Shown here in pieces: positions 9,231 to 17,334 of a stretch of 64,000 nucleotides of DNA. Under the pieces are notes generated by a model. That model searched no databases and had not been told where the DNA came from. It saw nothing but the letters and a program-made list of their open reading frames with translations. This DNA comes from Corynebacterium sp. TAE3-ERU12 (GTDB lineage Bacteria > Actinomycetota > Actinomycetes > Mycobacteriales > Mycobacteriaceae), in NCBI RefSeq assembly GCF_019209905.1, contig NZ_JAHUTM010000001.1, positions 1-64,000 of the forward strand, written 5' to 3'. The position numbers were made by a program, and so were the translations under genes. Each line of letters begins with the position of its first letter. The first letter of the stretch is position 1.

Positions 9231-9313
9231 ATGGGATCGGGGTTTGTCAACCCCCCTGCGCACACCGGTGTGTAGCCGTTTGAAACTACCTGGCAGGGGT
9301 CGGTTAAGCAGAT

Positions 9314-9364
9314 ACACCACGGGGCCCCTGGCGTCATTTCTGACGCCCGGAGCCCCGGGGTGTG
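9314..9364 (-). terminator. Hairpin downstream of rplI
   Basis: An inner stem GGCGTCA/TGACGCC with a 4-nt loop is extended by GC-rich outer arms (GGGGC/GCCCC). It starts about 50 nt past the rplI stop codon on the minus strand. No strong U-tract follows, so it may be a terminator, a partial terminator or an mRNA-stabilising hairpin. Confidence 0.55.
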
Positions 9365-9411
9365 CTGTTGTCTGTGGGCTAGCTGTACTAGCCGCCGTCT
9401 ATGCCGGCCTC

Positions 9412-9867
9412 TTAGGAGGCGGCGACGACCTTCACGGAAACGTGAGCCGTGATCTGCGGGTGCAGTGCGATGTCAACGGTGTGCGAGCCGAGAGACTTGA
9501 TCTGGCCAGGGGCCAGTTCAACGGCGCGCTTGTCAACTGCCTGGTTGGAGGCCTCACGAATGGCCTCGGCAATATCGCCTGCGGAAACGGAGCCGAAGAG
9601 CTTGCCGTTTTCTGCTGCGCGGACGGAGACGGAAACGTTCTCCAGGCCGTCCAGAGTGTTCTTAACTTCGCGAGCATGATCGAGGTCGCGGATTTCGCGA
9701 GCCTCCTGGGCACGACGAATGCCCTCGACCTGCTTCTCCGCACCGGGAGTGGCGACAATCGCCAGACCGCGCGGAAGCAGGTAGTTACGTCCATAGCCGG
9801 GCTTAACCTCGACGATGTCGCCAGCGACACCGAGGTGGTCAACAGCGGCGGTGAGGATCAGCTTCAT
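9412..9867 (-). CDS. rplI: 50S ribosomal protein L9
   Basis: A 151-residue L9. The N-terminal RNA-binding domain contains GDIVEVKPGYGRNYLLPRGLA, the family signature; a long connecting helix (residues about 45-80) and the C-terminal domain follow. L9 binds 23S rRNA near the L1 stalk. It is last in the rpsF-ssb-rplI block on the minus strand. AAAGGCAGGG precedes the ATG. rpsR, often between ssb and rplI in other bacteria, is not present here. Confidence 0.97.
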   Translation of the reverse strand: MKLILTAAVDHLGVAGDIVEVKPGYGRNYLLPRGLAIVATPGAEKQVEGIRRAQEAREIRDLDHAREVKNTLDGLENVSVSVRAAENGKLFGSVSAGDIAEAIREASNQAVDKRAVELAPGQIKSLGSHTVDIALHPQITAHVSVKVVAAS

Positions 9868-9924
9868 GATCCCTGCCTTTCGGGTGAATGTCTGTTGGTC
9901 AAAAAAGTGGGTGGCTCAGTTGGT

Positions 9925-10473
9925 TTAGAACGGGGGCTCGTCGCCGCCGTCAAAACCACCGGAGCTGGGTGCGGAATTCCAAGGGTCCTCAGTCGGCTGA
10001 TTGCCGCCAAAGTTGCCGCCCTGGTTTCCACCCTGACCGCCGCCACGATTACCGCCGAAATTGCCGCCCTGGTTGCCGCCATAGCTCTGGTTATTGCCGC
10101 CACCACGGGGGTTGCGGTTGACCTGAGCAGAAGCGAACTTCAACGAGGGGCCGACATCTTCGGCTTCAATCTCGAACACGGTACGACGTTCGCCGTCCCG
10201 CGTTTCGTAGGAGCGCTGGCGCAAGCGGCCCGACACGATAACGCGCGTGCCCTTACTCAAGGTCTCCATCACATTCTCAGCCATGTCCCGCCAGCAGTTG
10301 CAGGTGAGGAATAGTGCCTCACCGTCAGTCCACTGGTTGGACTGCTTATCAAATACGCGCGGCGTGGATGCCACGCGGAAGTTACTAACCGCGACACCAG
10401 AAGAGGTGTAGCGAAGCTCAGGATCGGCAACGACGTTGCCAATCAAAGTGATGGGGGTTTCTCCCTGTGCCAT
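9925..10473 (-). CDS. ssb: Single-stranded DNA-binding protein
   Basis: A 182-residue SSB. Residues 1-115 form the OB fold ([19 protein letters not shown], later WRDMAENV and [16 protein letters not shown]). A Gly/Asn/Gln-rich disordered linker of about 50 residues follows, ending in the acidic tip GGDEPPF that recruits partner proteins. AGGAG precedes the ATG by about 8 nt. It is co-transcribed with rpsF (39-bp gap) and rplI. Confidence 0.97.
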   Translation of the reverse strand: MAQGETPITLIGNVVADPELRYTSSGVAVSNFRVASTPRVFDKQSNQWTDGEALFLTCNCWRDMAENVMETLSKGTRVIVSGRLRQRSYETRDGERRTVFEIEAEDVGPSLKFASAQVNRNPRGGGNNQSYGGNQGGNFGGNRGGGQGGNQGGNFGGNQPTEDPWNSAPSSGGFDGGDEPPF

Positions 10474-10512
10474 ATTTTCGCTCCTGTGGGGCGGACCTGG
10501 TTGCTCCGGGTC

Positions 10513-10800
10513 CTAGCGATCTCCGCGCAGCACCTTGGTGCGCAGAACGGAATCGGTCAGGTTGAGTCGGCGGTCCATCTCCTTGACGGTGTCCGGCTCG
10601 CAGTTGAGCTCGACGACGGCGTAGACGCCCTCGTTCTTCTTCTCAATGGGGTAGGCCAGATGGCGCTTGCCCCAGATGTCCACCTTGGTGACCTCACCCT
10701 TGTCCTTACGGACAACGTCGAGGAACTTCTCTAGGGACGGGCCTGCAGTGCGTTCATCAATCGACGGGTCGAGGATGATCATGACTTCATAGTGACGCAC
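10513..10800 (-). CDS. rpsF: 30S ribosomal protein S6
   Basis: A 95-residue S6 of normal length, starting [13 protein letters not shown]. The GTG at 10800 is chosen because family members begin at this residue and AGGAGG lies 11 nt upstream; ATG and GTG codons at 10809 and 10812 touch or overlap that ribosome-binding site. First gene of rpsF-ssb-rplI. A hairpin upstream separates it from the ponA transcript. Confidence 0.95.
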   Translation of the reverse strand: MRHYEVMIILDPSIDERTAGPSLEKFLDVVRKDKGEVTKVDIWGKRHLAYPIEKKNEGVYAVVELNCEPDTVKEMDRRLNLTDSVLRTKVLRGDR

Positions 10801-10879
10801 GGACCTCATCACCTCCTATGGTCTAGTAATTGGAATCGGCTGCAGCACGTCGCCGCAGCAGGAGGGTCGTTGCGTCAAG

Positions 10880-10911
10880 CAACCCGGACATGGTAGCCCA
10901 CGTCCGGGTTG
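10880..10911 (-). terminator. Hairpin between the ponA operon and rpsF
   Basis: CAACCCGGAC (10880-10889) and GTCCGGGTTG (10902-10911) form a perfect 10-bp stem with a 12-nt loop, just past the stop of the small membrane protein. There is no clear U-tract. It probably separates ponA transcription from rpsF-ssb-rplI. Confidence 0.6.
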
Positions 10912-10923
10912 TCCGACTAATCC

Positions 10924-11124
10924 TTAGCCTCCGCGGGCACCCCACAACACCGCAATAGTGGTGGGAATGATGGTGCATAACACCATCGCACCCAGCGCGA
11001 GACCCCACACCAGAGTGCGTGATCGTCCATACATGAAAGCGGCGAAGGAGCCGCCAAACATGAGGAATCCCACGAGCACGCACCCCATGGTCACAAACAT
11101 CCACATGTCCATGGAGCTTCTCAT
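10924..11124 (-). CDS. Small membrane protein downstream of ponA
   Basis: A 66-residue protein of unknown function with two hydrophobic helices (about residues 8-32 and 40-60) joined by MYGRSRT. It begins 20 bp after the ponA stop codon and is probably co-transcribed with it, suggesting an envelope role. No clear ribosome-binding site is seen; starts at ATG 11112 or 11106 are equally possible. No motif identifies a family. Confidence 0.6.
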   Translation of the reverse strand: MRSSMDMWMFVTMGCVLVGFLMFGGSFAAFMYGRSRTLVWGLALGAMVLCTIIPTTIAVLWGARGG

Positions 11125-11144
11125 TCGCCGCTAACTAATCCTGG

Positions 11145-13418
11145 TTACTGGCCGCCGCCTTCAGGGGCGCCGCCACCATCTCCGGCACCACCGCCGCCAT
11201 CACCGCCGCCATCACCGCCGGGCAGGCCCGGAATCGGCAAACCGGGGATCTCAGGCAGTCCCGGCACGACGGGCTCGGCTGGCTCCACAGGAGCAGGCTC
11301 GGGGGTGGACTCGGTGGTCTCCGGCTCCGGGGCGACAGTAGTCGCCGGCGGGGTATAGGCAGTGCCGCCGCCCCACGACGGCCGGCCGGCCTGACCCGCG
11401 ACAGCTTCCGGGCGGTCGAAGGACTCGAAATCTTCGTCGATAAGCCCGTTGTCCATGACGTACTTCCAGATGGAACCCGGGCCCTGGGCGCCGTACATCA
11501 CGCCGCCCCAAGAGTTGTACAGCGCGGAGCCGTCAACCATGCCCATCCAGACTGCGGTGGCCAACTGCGGGGTGGCACCGATCATCCAGGCGTCCTTATT
11601 CAAGCCAGTATCGCCCAGCTGGGTGGTGCCGGTCTTGGCTGCGGACTGACGGCCACCAGACAGCGCCTGGTTGGAGTAGGCCGCAATGGGCTTCATCGCG
11701 TCGATGACGTTGGTCGCCACTGCCTTGGAGACCCGCTGGTCGCCCTTGACCGGGTCCTTGCCGCGGTCGAGGAGCACCTCACCGGTATTGGTTTCCACCT
11801 TCTGCACAAAGTGCGGCTTGTGGTAGACGCCATTATCAACCAGCGTGGACAAGCCGGAGGCCATATCCAGCGGGCGGGTCTGGTACTGGCCCAGGGTCAC
11901 GCCTTCGAGGGTGTGCCCGTTTTCTTCGACCAGAGTCTTGCCCACACCGGGGATGGACTCGGCAACGCCGAGGCGGTGCGCCATTGCGGCAGTGTCATCG
12001 GGTCCGCGCTTCAGATCATTCTGCAGGCGGATGAACGGGGTGTTCATGGAGCGCCGCAGTGCCTCGGAAATAGGGCAGGTGCCACAGGTTTCGCCACCGA
12101 CGTTGGTGACAGTCACGTTGCCGGTCTGCACCGGAGCGGAGCTGTACATCTTGGACAGGGGGATGTCCTGGTCGAGCGCCGCAGCCAGGGCGAAAATCTT
12201 GAATGTCGAACCGGTCTGCAGCCCGGAGTTGGCGTAGTCCCAACCATTGGGGTCATCACCGCCGTAGTAGGCGCGCACCGCACCATTGGTCGGGTCAATG
12301 GACACCACCGCGGAGCGCTGGCCATTGTCCTTATCGACGTAGCTATCCACCGCCTGAAGGGCAGCGTTTTGCACGGTCGGGTCGATGGTGGTGGTGATCC
12401 GCAGGCCCTGGGTGTTGACTTCGGTTTCGCTGATGCCCTCGTCGTTAAGCTCCGAGATGACCTGGTTACGGATCAACCCCTCGGGACCATCAACCTGTGC
12501 CGGGGCGGGCACCGAGGCCGGGTCAATGGTTTCGGGGTAGCTCATAGAGGAGCGCTCATTAGAGTCGAGGACACCCATCTCGACCATGCCGTTGAGCACG
12601 TAATTCCAGCGCTGTTCGGCCTCGGGGCGGTTAGTCCACGGGTCCAGTGCCGAGGGGCGCTGAATCGAGGCGGCCAGCACAGCACCTTCAGTGGTGGACA
12701 GCTCATTGATGGGCTTATCGAAGTAGGCCTCGGCCGCAGCGGAGATGCCATACGCATTGCGGCCGAAGTAGATGGTGTTCAGGTAGGCCTCAAGGATCTC
12801 GTCCTTGGACCACTGGCGAGCCATCTTCGCCGCCATCACCAGCTCTTTGGCCTTACGAGTCAGGGTGCGCTCGTTGCCGACCACGGCGTTTTTGACGTAC
12901 TGCTGAGTGATGGTCGAACCGCCGCCGGCAGAACGGTCACCAGTTACCGCACCCCAAGCAGCGCGGGCATAGCCGCTGATAGAGAAGCCGGGGTTGGTGT
13001 AGAACTCGCGGTCCTCGGCGGCCAGCACGGCATTGCGCACCTGTACCGGCACTTCGTCGAGGTCAATTGCCTCACGGTTGCCGGCCTCGGGCACGATCCG
13101 GGCGAGTTCGTTTTCGCCAGTGCGGTCATAAATCACAGCAATCTGGTTATTTTCCAGCTCTTCTGGGCTGGGCACATCAGTAGCTGCGTAGGAAAAACCG
13201 AAAATGACGAAGGGCGCGAGCAGGACTAGCACCACGGCCAGCGCAAGCCAGGCGAATAACTGCTTGCGGGACCCCGTTGATGGCTGGGCCGTAGCCTCTG
13301 TCGAACTCATATGATCCTCTTCACGCGCGTCGTCAGCATCGAAGTACACATCCTCAGCGCCGCTGTGCTGCGGCTCGAAGTCACTACCGGCAGCACCATT
13401 GCTCCGTTCGTTGCTCAC
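11145..13418 (-). CDS. ponA: Class A penicillin-binding protein (PBP1)
   Basis: A 757-residue bifunctional peptidoglycan synthase. A cytoplasmic acidic tail of about 50 residues precedes one membrane helix (LFAWLALAVVLVLLAPFVIF). The GT51 glycosyltransferase domain has AVLAAEDREFYTNPG with the catalytic Glu and GGGSTITQQYVKN. The transpeptidase domain has GSTFK (catalytic Ser) and KTGTT. The C-terminus is Pro/Glu- then Gly-rich and probably extracellular. The GTG at 13418 is preferred because GGGAGA lies 5 nt upstream; the longer reading would begin with TTG without a ribosome site. Confidence 0.95.
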   Translation of the reverse strand: MSNERSNGAAGSDFEPQHSGAEDVYFDADDAREEDHMSSTEATAQPSTGSRKQLFAWLALAVVLVLLAPFVIFGFSYAATDVPSPEELENNQIAVIYDRTGENELARIVPEAGNREAIDLDEVPVQVRNAVLAAEDREFYTNPGFSISGYARAAWGAVTGDRSAGGGSTITQQYVKNAVVGNERTLTRKAKELVMAAKMARQWSKDEILEAYLNTIYFGRNAYGISAAAEAYFDKPINELSTTEGAVLAASIQRPSALDPWTNRPEAEQRWNYVLNGMVEMGVLDSNERSSMSYPETIDPASVPAPAQVDGPEGLIRNQVISELNDEGISETEVNTQGLRITTTIDPTVQNAALQAVDSYVDKDNGQRSAVVSIDPTNGAVRAYYGGDDPNGWDYANSGLQTGSTFKIFALAAALDQDIPLSKMYSSAPVQTGNVTVTNVGGETCGTCPISEALRRSMNTPFIRLQNDLKRGPDDTAAMAHRLGVAESIPGVGKTLVEENGHTLEGVTLGQYQTRPLDMASGLSTLVDNGVYHKPHFVQKVETNTGEVLLDRGKDPVKGDQRVSKAVATNVIDAMKPIAAYSNQALSGGRQSAAKTGTTQLGDTGLNKDAWMIGATPQLATAVWMGMVDGSALYNSWGGVMYGAQGPGSIWKYVMDNGLIDEDFESFDRPEAVAGQAGRPSWGGGTAYTPPATTVAPEPETTESTPEPAPVEPAEPVVPGLPEIPGLPIPGLPGGDGGGDGGGGAGDGGGAPEGGGQ

Positions 13419-13705
13419 GCCGTCTCCCATGTTCACCTGCGGTGGATACGCCAATCATCGCATGTTTGATCTAGGCGTATGTATTACTGACTCTCCAGAA
13501 TACGAGTTCGCTGCGCTAGAGACGATCCTCGGGCCTAGGATTTTTCTTCCCACACCGGCGAAAGTCCCGTGGCGCCATCTTTATCGGTTCACCTTCGTTG
13601 CGGCTGTTCTTGACTTCTCGGATAGCCCGCCCGACAGATAGCGTCATATTCCTGGGTCCTCCGATTCCGGTTGTGCCCGAGAGTGTCAAGGAGACGAAAA
13701 GTCAC
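13419..13705. other. Divergent promoter region ponA / ino1
   Basis: A 287-bp non-coding stretch between divergent genes. TTGACT at 13610-13615 (+) is a candidate -35 for ino1, but no convincing -10 stands at 17 nt. I see no clear operator palindrome. Confidence 0.4.
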
Positions 13706-14806
13706 ATGAGTTCTATTCGCGTAGCCATTGCCGGCGTCGGTAACTGTGCATCATCCCTGGTCCAGGGCGTCGAGTTTTATCGAGATGCCAATAAGGACGA
13801 CACCGTGCCGGGTCTGATGCACGTGCAGTTCGGCGACTACCACATCTCTGATGTGGAATTCGTTGCCGCTTTTGATGTTGATGCAAAGAAGGTCGGCCTG
13901 GATCTGGCCGACGCTATCGATGCCTCGGAAAACTGCACTATCGAGATTGCCGATGTGCCTAAGACCGGCGTGACCGTGCAGCGCGGCCCGACGCTGGATG
14001 GCCTGGGCCGCTACTACCGCGAGACCATTGAGGAGTCCTCGGAAGAGGCCGTCGACGTGGTGCAGGCGCTCAAGGACGCCGAGGTCGACGTGCTGGTGTC
14101 CTACCTGCCGGTCGGTTCCGAGCAGGCCGATAAGTTCTACGCGCAGTGCGCCATTGATGCCGGGGTGGCCTTCGTCAACGCCCTGCCGGTGTTCATTGCC
14201 TCGGACCCGGAGTGGGCGAAGAAGTTCACCGACGCTGGGGTGCCGATTGTTGGCGACGATATTAAGAGCCAGGTTGGTGCGACCATTACCCACCGCGTGA
14301 TGGCGAAGCTCTTCGAGGATCGTGGCGTTCGCCTTGAGCGCACCTTGCAGCTCAATGTGGGCGGCAATATGGACTTCAAGAATATGTTGGAGCGCGATCG
14401 CCTCGAGTCGAAGAAGATCTCCAAGACTCAGGCGGTGACCTCGAACCTGACCGGCCCGCTGTCTGGCTTGATCGATGACCGCAATGTGCATATCGGCCCG
14501 TCGGATTATGTTGCCTGGCTCGATGACCGCAAGTGGGCTTATGTCCGCCTTGAGGGCAAGGCTTTCGGCGAGGTGCCGTTGAACCTGGAGTACAAGCTCG
14601 AGGTGTGGGATTCGCCGAACTCTGCCGGCATCATCATTGACGCGCTGCGCGCGGCGAAGATCGCCCTGGATCGCGGCGTTGGTGGCCCGGTGTACCCGGC
14701 TGCTTCCTACCTGATGAAGTCCCCGCCGAAGCAGCTTGCCGACGATGTCGCCCGCACTCAGCTGGAGACCTTCATCGCCGGCGGCGAACTGCCGACCCCG
14801 GAGTAA
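13706..14806 (+). CDS. ino1: Inositol-3-phosphate synthase
   Basis: A 366-residue enzyme converting glucose 6-phosphate to 1D-myo-inositol 3-phosphate with NAD, the entry to phosphatidylinositol, mannosylated lipids and mycothiol in Actinobacteria. The N-terminus [20 protein letters not shown] is the Rossmann GxGxxxS loop; [15 protein letters not shown] and [11 protein letters not shown] are the conserved catalytic-core blocks. AAGGAG is about 12 nt before the ATG, and the protein starts exactly where family members do. A strong terminator follows. Confidence 0.96.
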   Translation: MSSIRVAIAGVGNCASSLVQGVEFYRDANKDDTVPGLMHVQFGDYHISDVEFVAAFDVDAKKVGLDLADAIDASENCTIEIADVPKTGVTVQRGPTLDGLGRYYRETIEESSEEAVDVVQALKDAEVDVLVSYLPVGSEQADKFYAQCAIDAGVAFVNALPVFIASDPEWAKKFTDAGVPIVGDDIKSQVGATITHRVMAKLFEDRGVRLERTLQLNVGGNMDFKNMLERDRLESKKISKTQAVTSNLTGPLSGLIDDRNVHIGPSDYVAWLDDRKWAYVRLEGKAFGEVPLNLEYKLEVWDSPNSAGIIIDALRAAKIALDRGVGGPVYPAASYLMKSPPKQLADDVARTQLETFIAGGELPTPE

Positions 14807-14842
14807 TTCGGTGTAATTCACACCAGCGGAATTTTTTCGCGT

Positions 14843-14880
14843 CCCAAGGCGGCCTTTCGGGGCCGCCTTTTGGGTTTTGC
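14843..14880 (+). terminator. ino1 terminator
   Basis: Stem CCCAAGGCGGCC pairs with GGCCGCC...TTGGG around a short loop and is followed by TTTTGGGTTTT. It lies 37 nt past the ino1 stop codon. Confidence 0.8.
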
Positions 14881-15216
14881 GTACGGTCTCGACCCGTCCG
14901 TTTTGTGGGTTCTCGAAGCCACCTTCGGTCTCCCAGAGCTACCCCCGTTACCCCCGGCCGGGGCGGCGGGGGAGGGGACTGGGTATCGGATTTTTCTCCG
15001 CGCTGGTTGGGCTGCGTTGTCGCGTGGGCGCAGGCTAGGCGAAATTTTTTATTCTTTTCCTGCAGGAATAGGCGCTATCGGGTGTCGTGGTTCGACAAAG
15101 TTCGTGCCGTCGGGATGGCGAGAGTATTTCTCAATCCCATTGTCGAATCAATACCTGTTTTCCTAGAACTATTTTGCACTGGCAAGCAGGCCTATCTTTC
15201 GGATACGATTCGTCAC
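14881..15216. promoter_or_regulatory. Upstream region of the MarR regulator with inverted repeat
   Basis: This non-coding stretch has a G-run segment (14944-14980) and an exact inverted repeat: TTCGACAA at 15091-15098 and TTGTCGAA at 15140-15147. TACGAT at 15204-15209 stands 7 nt before the marR ATG and fits a -10 for a leaderless transcript. An autoregulatory operator is plausible, but the 41-bp arm spacing is unusual for MarR. Confidence 0.4.
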
Positions 15217-15705
15217 ATGACTGATCCCAACACCGCTCATCAAAGCGAGCTCAATGCGCTCGCTTTGGCGCAGCAGCTACGGCCGTTGCTCACCCGCGCG
15301 GAGCTTCTCTACAGTCGCCGTTCTGAAGAGTCACAGCTGAGCCGAGCCCAGCTGTCCATCATGATGACCCTGCACGAGATCGGCCCCTGCCGCATTAACC
15401 AGCTCGCAGAGGCCGAGGCCATTCGGATGCCCACCGCTTCCAATGCCGTGCATCATCTCGAAGACGCCGGCATGGTTGAGCGCGTCCGCGACACGAAGGA
15501 CCGCCGCGGCGTTCGCGTCGAACTCACTGAGAAGGGCCGCACCGAACTGGCTCGCGTTACCAAGGAACGCGATGAGCAGATGGCCGCGATGTTCGCCTCC
15601 CTGAATCCCGAGCAGCTGGCCCTGGGCGAGCAGCTCGTCCCGGTGATGCGCACCATCCTGGAGAACTACGGCAAGGTTGTCGAGCAGGAAATCAACGGCA
15701 AATAA
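15217..15705 (+). CDS. MarR family transcriptional regulator
   Basis: A 162-residue winged-helix regulator. Helix-turn-helix INQLAEAEAIRMPTASNAVHHLE is followed by the wing VRDTKDRRGVRVELTEKGR, the MarR signature. N- and C-terminal helices form the dimer interface. The ATG at 15217 is preferred since a TACGAT -10 ends 7 nt upstream; the open frame before it has no MarR-like content. Its place near ponA and ino1 resembles that of the envelope-stress regulator MalR of C. glutamicum, but this equivalence is inference. A terminator follows. Confidence 0.88.
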   Translation: MTDPNTAHQSELNALALAQQLRPLLTRAELLYSRRSEESQLSRAQLSIMMTLHEIGPCRINQLAEAEAIRMPTASNAVHHLEDAGMVERVRDTKDRRGVRVELTEKGRTELARVTKERDEQMAAMFASLNPEQLALGEQLVPVMRTILENYGKVVEQEINGK

Positions 15706-15753
15706 ACCGGCCCACTACACCGCACGGTGTGGTTGTTGCTCTGTGCACTATGT

Positions 15754-15793
15754 GCCGCCGCACGTCTTATGACTGCGGCGGCTTTAGTGTGTT
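15754..15793 (+). terminator. Terminator after marR
   Basis: GCCGCCGCA (15754-15762) and TGCGGCGGC (15774-15782) form a 9-bp stem with an 11-nt loop followed by TTTAGTGTGTTTT. It lies about 50 nt past the marR stop codon. The rest of the gap up to 16002 shows no further clear signal. Confidence 0.75.
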
Positions 15794-16002
15794 TTCGGCG
15801 TGTTCTGGGTGTGCGCTGGGAGGACGGTGAAACCGTCCCGCACTCACTTTGGTACCCACAACTACAACATGGTGCGACCGGTCAGTAAACTGTTGGTTAC
15901 ACCACGGTTGTGTCCAGCAGCTTTGGGACATAACGACGTGGTCTTTTGCCCCGCAGCCCACGGATGGCGATTTCCACGCCCTAGACCCGCCCAGGAGACA
16001 CT

Positions 16003-16914
16003 ATGACCACGCGCAAACTCCGTATCACGGTCGCGTGGCGCCCTGGAGGCGCTGGCCAAGAAAATCTCACCTTCGCCGCCTGGCTTGCACAAACCTGCCG
16101 GGTCGAAATCCAGTTCGTGGCTATCATTGCCCGCGGCTGGCCGTTGACCTCACTTGCCCGCACCAGCGATACCGATTCCTGGGTGCAGGAACTGACCAAG
16201 TCCACCCGGAAGCACATCCTCAAGGCCGCCAAACACGCTGGTCTACGCAAGGGAGCGCTTGCCGACGAACCGGTCTTGATCTACGAATCCACCTCCGAAG
16301 CAGCCGAAATTTGCCGAGCGGCCGAGGATTTCAACGCCGACCTCATTGTCCTGGGCAGCCACCACAACGCGCCAGAAGGCCATTTCCGGGCCGGTTCCGC
16401 CGCCGACGCAATGCTGCACTACTCGCCGAAACCTTTGGCAGTAGTGCCGGGTACACCACACCTGTCTAAGCGCGGCGTCACCCGCGTTACCTGCAGCTAT
16501 ATTGATACTCCGCAGTCACATATCGCCTTAGAAAAAGCCGCTGACCTAGCCCGGGCATGGGAAGTTCCACTGCGCCTGGTGGCATTTACCCCCTCGGGGG
16601 CCTCCATGTACCCCGATGCGGGCCATTTCGGTACCGCCGATGACCTCATGGTCGAGTGGCACGAGCAGGCGATGGGACTACTGGACCGGGGCCGCGATCG
16701 CGCCCAAACTCGTCACCCTGACCTGCGAATCCACACTGAGGTTGGTTCCGGTAACGGTTGGGAAGGCGCAGTTGCCTCGGTGAAGTGGAAGAAGGGCGAC
16801 CTGATGGTGCTCGGTTCTTCCACGCTGGGCCCATTTGGCCGGGTGTTCATTGGGTCATCGACCAACCAGCTGCTGCGCTACCTCACCGTGCCGACGCTTA
16901 TCACTCCGGCCTAA
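16003..16914 (+). CDS. Universal stress protein with tandem UspA domains
   Basis: A 303-residue cytoplasmic protein with two UspA-type domains. Domain 1 spans about 5-145 and contains ADLIVLGSHHNAPEGHFRAGSAADAMLHYSPKPLAVVP. Domain 2 spans about 155-303, ending GDLMVLGSSTLGPFGRVFIGSSTNQLLRYLTVPTLI. The G-2x-G-9x-G-(S/T) ATP loop is recognisable in the second domain. AGGAGA lies 5 nt before the ATG. It is the probable first gene of its unit, after the marR terminator. Ligand binding and stress role are inferred from the family. Confidence 0.87.
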   Translation: MTTRKLRITVAWRPGGAGQENLTFAAWLAQTCRVEIQFVAIIARGWPLTSLARTSDTDSWVQELTKSTRKHILKAAKHAGLRKGALADEPVLIYESTSEAAEICRAAEDFNADLIVLGSHHNAPEGHFRAGSAADAMLHYSPKPLAVVPGTPHLSKRGVTRVTCSYIDTPQSHIALEKAADLARAWEVPLRLVAFTPSGASMYPDAGHFGTADDLMVEWHEQAMGLLDRGRDRAQTRHPDLRIHTEVGSGNGWEGAVASVKWKKGDLMVLGSSTLGPFGRVFIGSSTNQLLRYLTVPTLITPA

Positions 16915-16944
16915 AACGCGGCCAACCCGCGTATGGTCAGCTAC

Positions 16945-17334
16945 ATGGCTACCGACGAGATCTCCGATCCACTCGAGCGCTTGGAACGCAATGAACGCTC
17001 CGGGCGGCGCGCCTACGCCTATACCGCCGGAGTTATCGCCGCGACATTTTTGTCCGCAGCCATCATCGCCATTATCGGCGCGGTCACCGGCGGGCCGATC
17101 TGTGCTGCCGGCAAATCCCACTTCATCTGCTCGCACACCTTTGAGCTGCTATTCCCGATTGTGCCGAGCCTGGTCAGCCTCTTCGGCGCGCTGGGGTGTT
17201 TCTGGCTGACCTGGGTGCAGTGGAGCCGCAGGCTGCGCTGGCGGCCCTGGCTGGCGATGTGCTGGGTACTGATGCCGTTCACCCTGATCTGGATGACCGG
17301 CACCCTGCCCATCGCCATGCTGGGCGTGCGCTAA
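16945..17334 (+). CDS. Three-helix membrane protein, unknown function
   Basis: A 129-residue protein with a charged N-terminus (MATDEISDPLERLERNERSG) and three hydrophobic segments at about 27-50, 70-92 and 103-122. The ATG at 16945 is supported by TATGGT at 16932-16937, which ends exactly 7 nt upstream, implying a leaderless mRNA. Its stop codon directly abuts the stop of leuS on the other strand. I do not recognise a family. Confidence 0.65.
   Translation: MATDEISDPLERLERNERSGRRAYAYTAGVIAATFLSAAIIAIIGAVTGGPICAAGKSHFICSHTFELLFPIVPSLVSLFGALGCFWLTWVQWSRRLRWRPWLAMCWVLMPFTLIWMTGTLPIAMLGVR

Noticed and set aside
9244-10314. 356-residue plus-strand frame
   Set aside because: It lies antisense to rplI and ssb, which have unmistakable family signatures.
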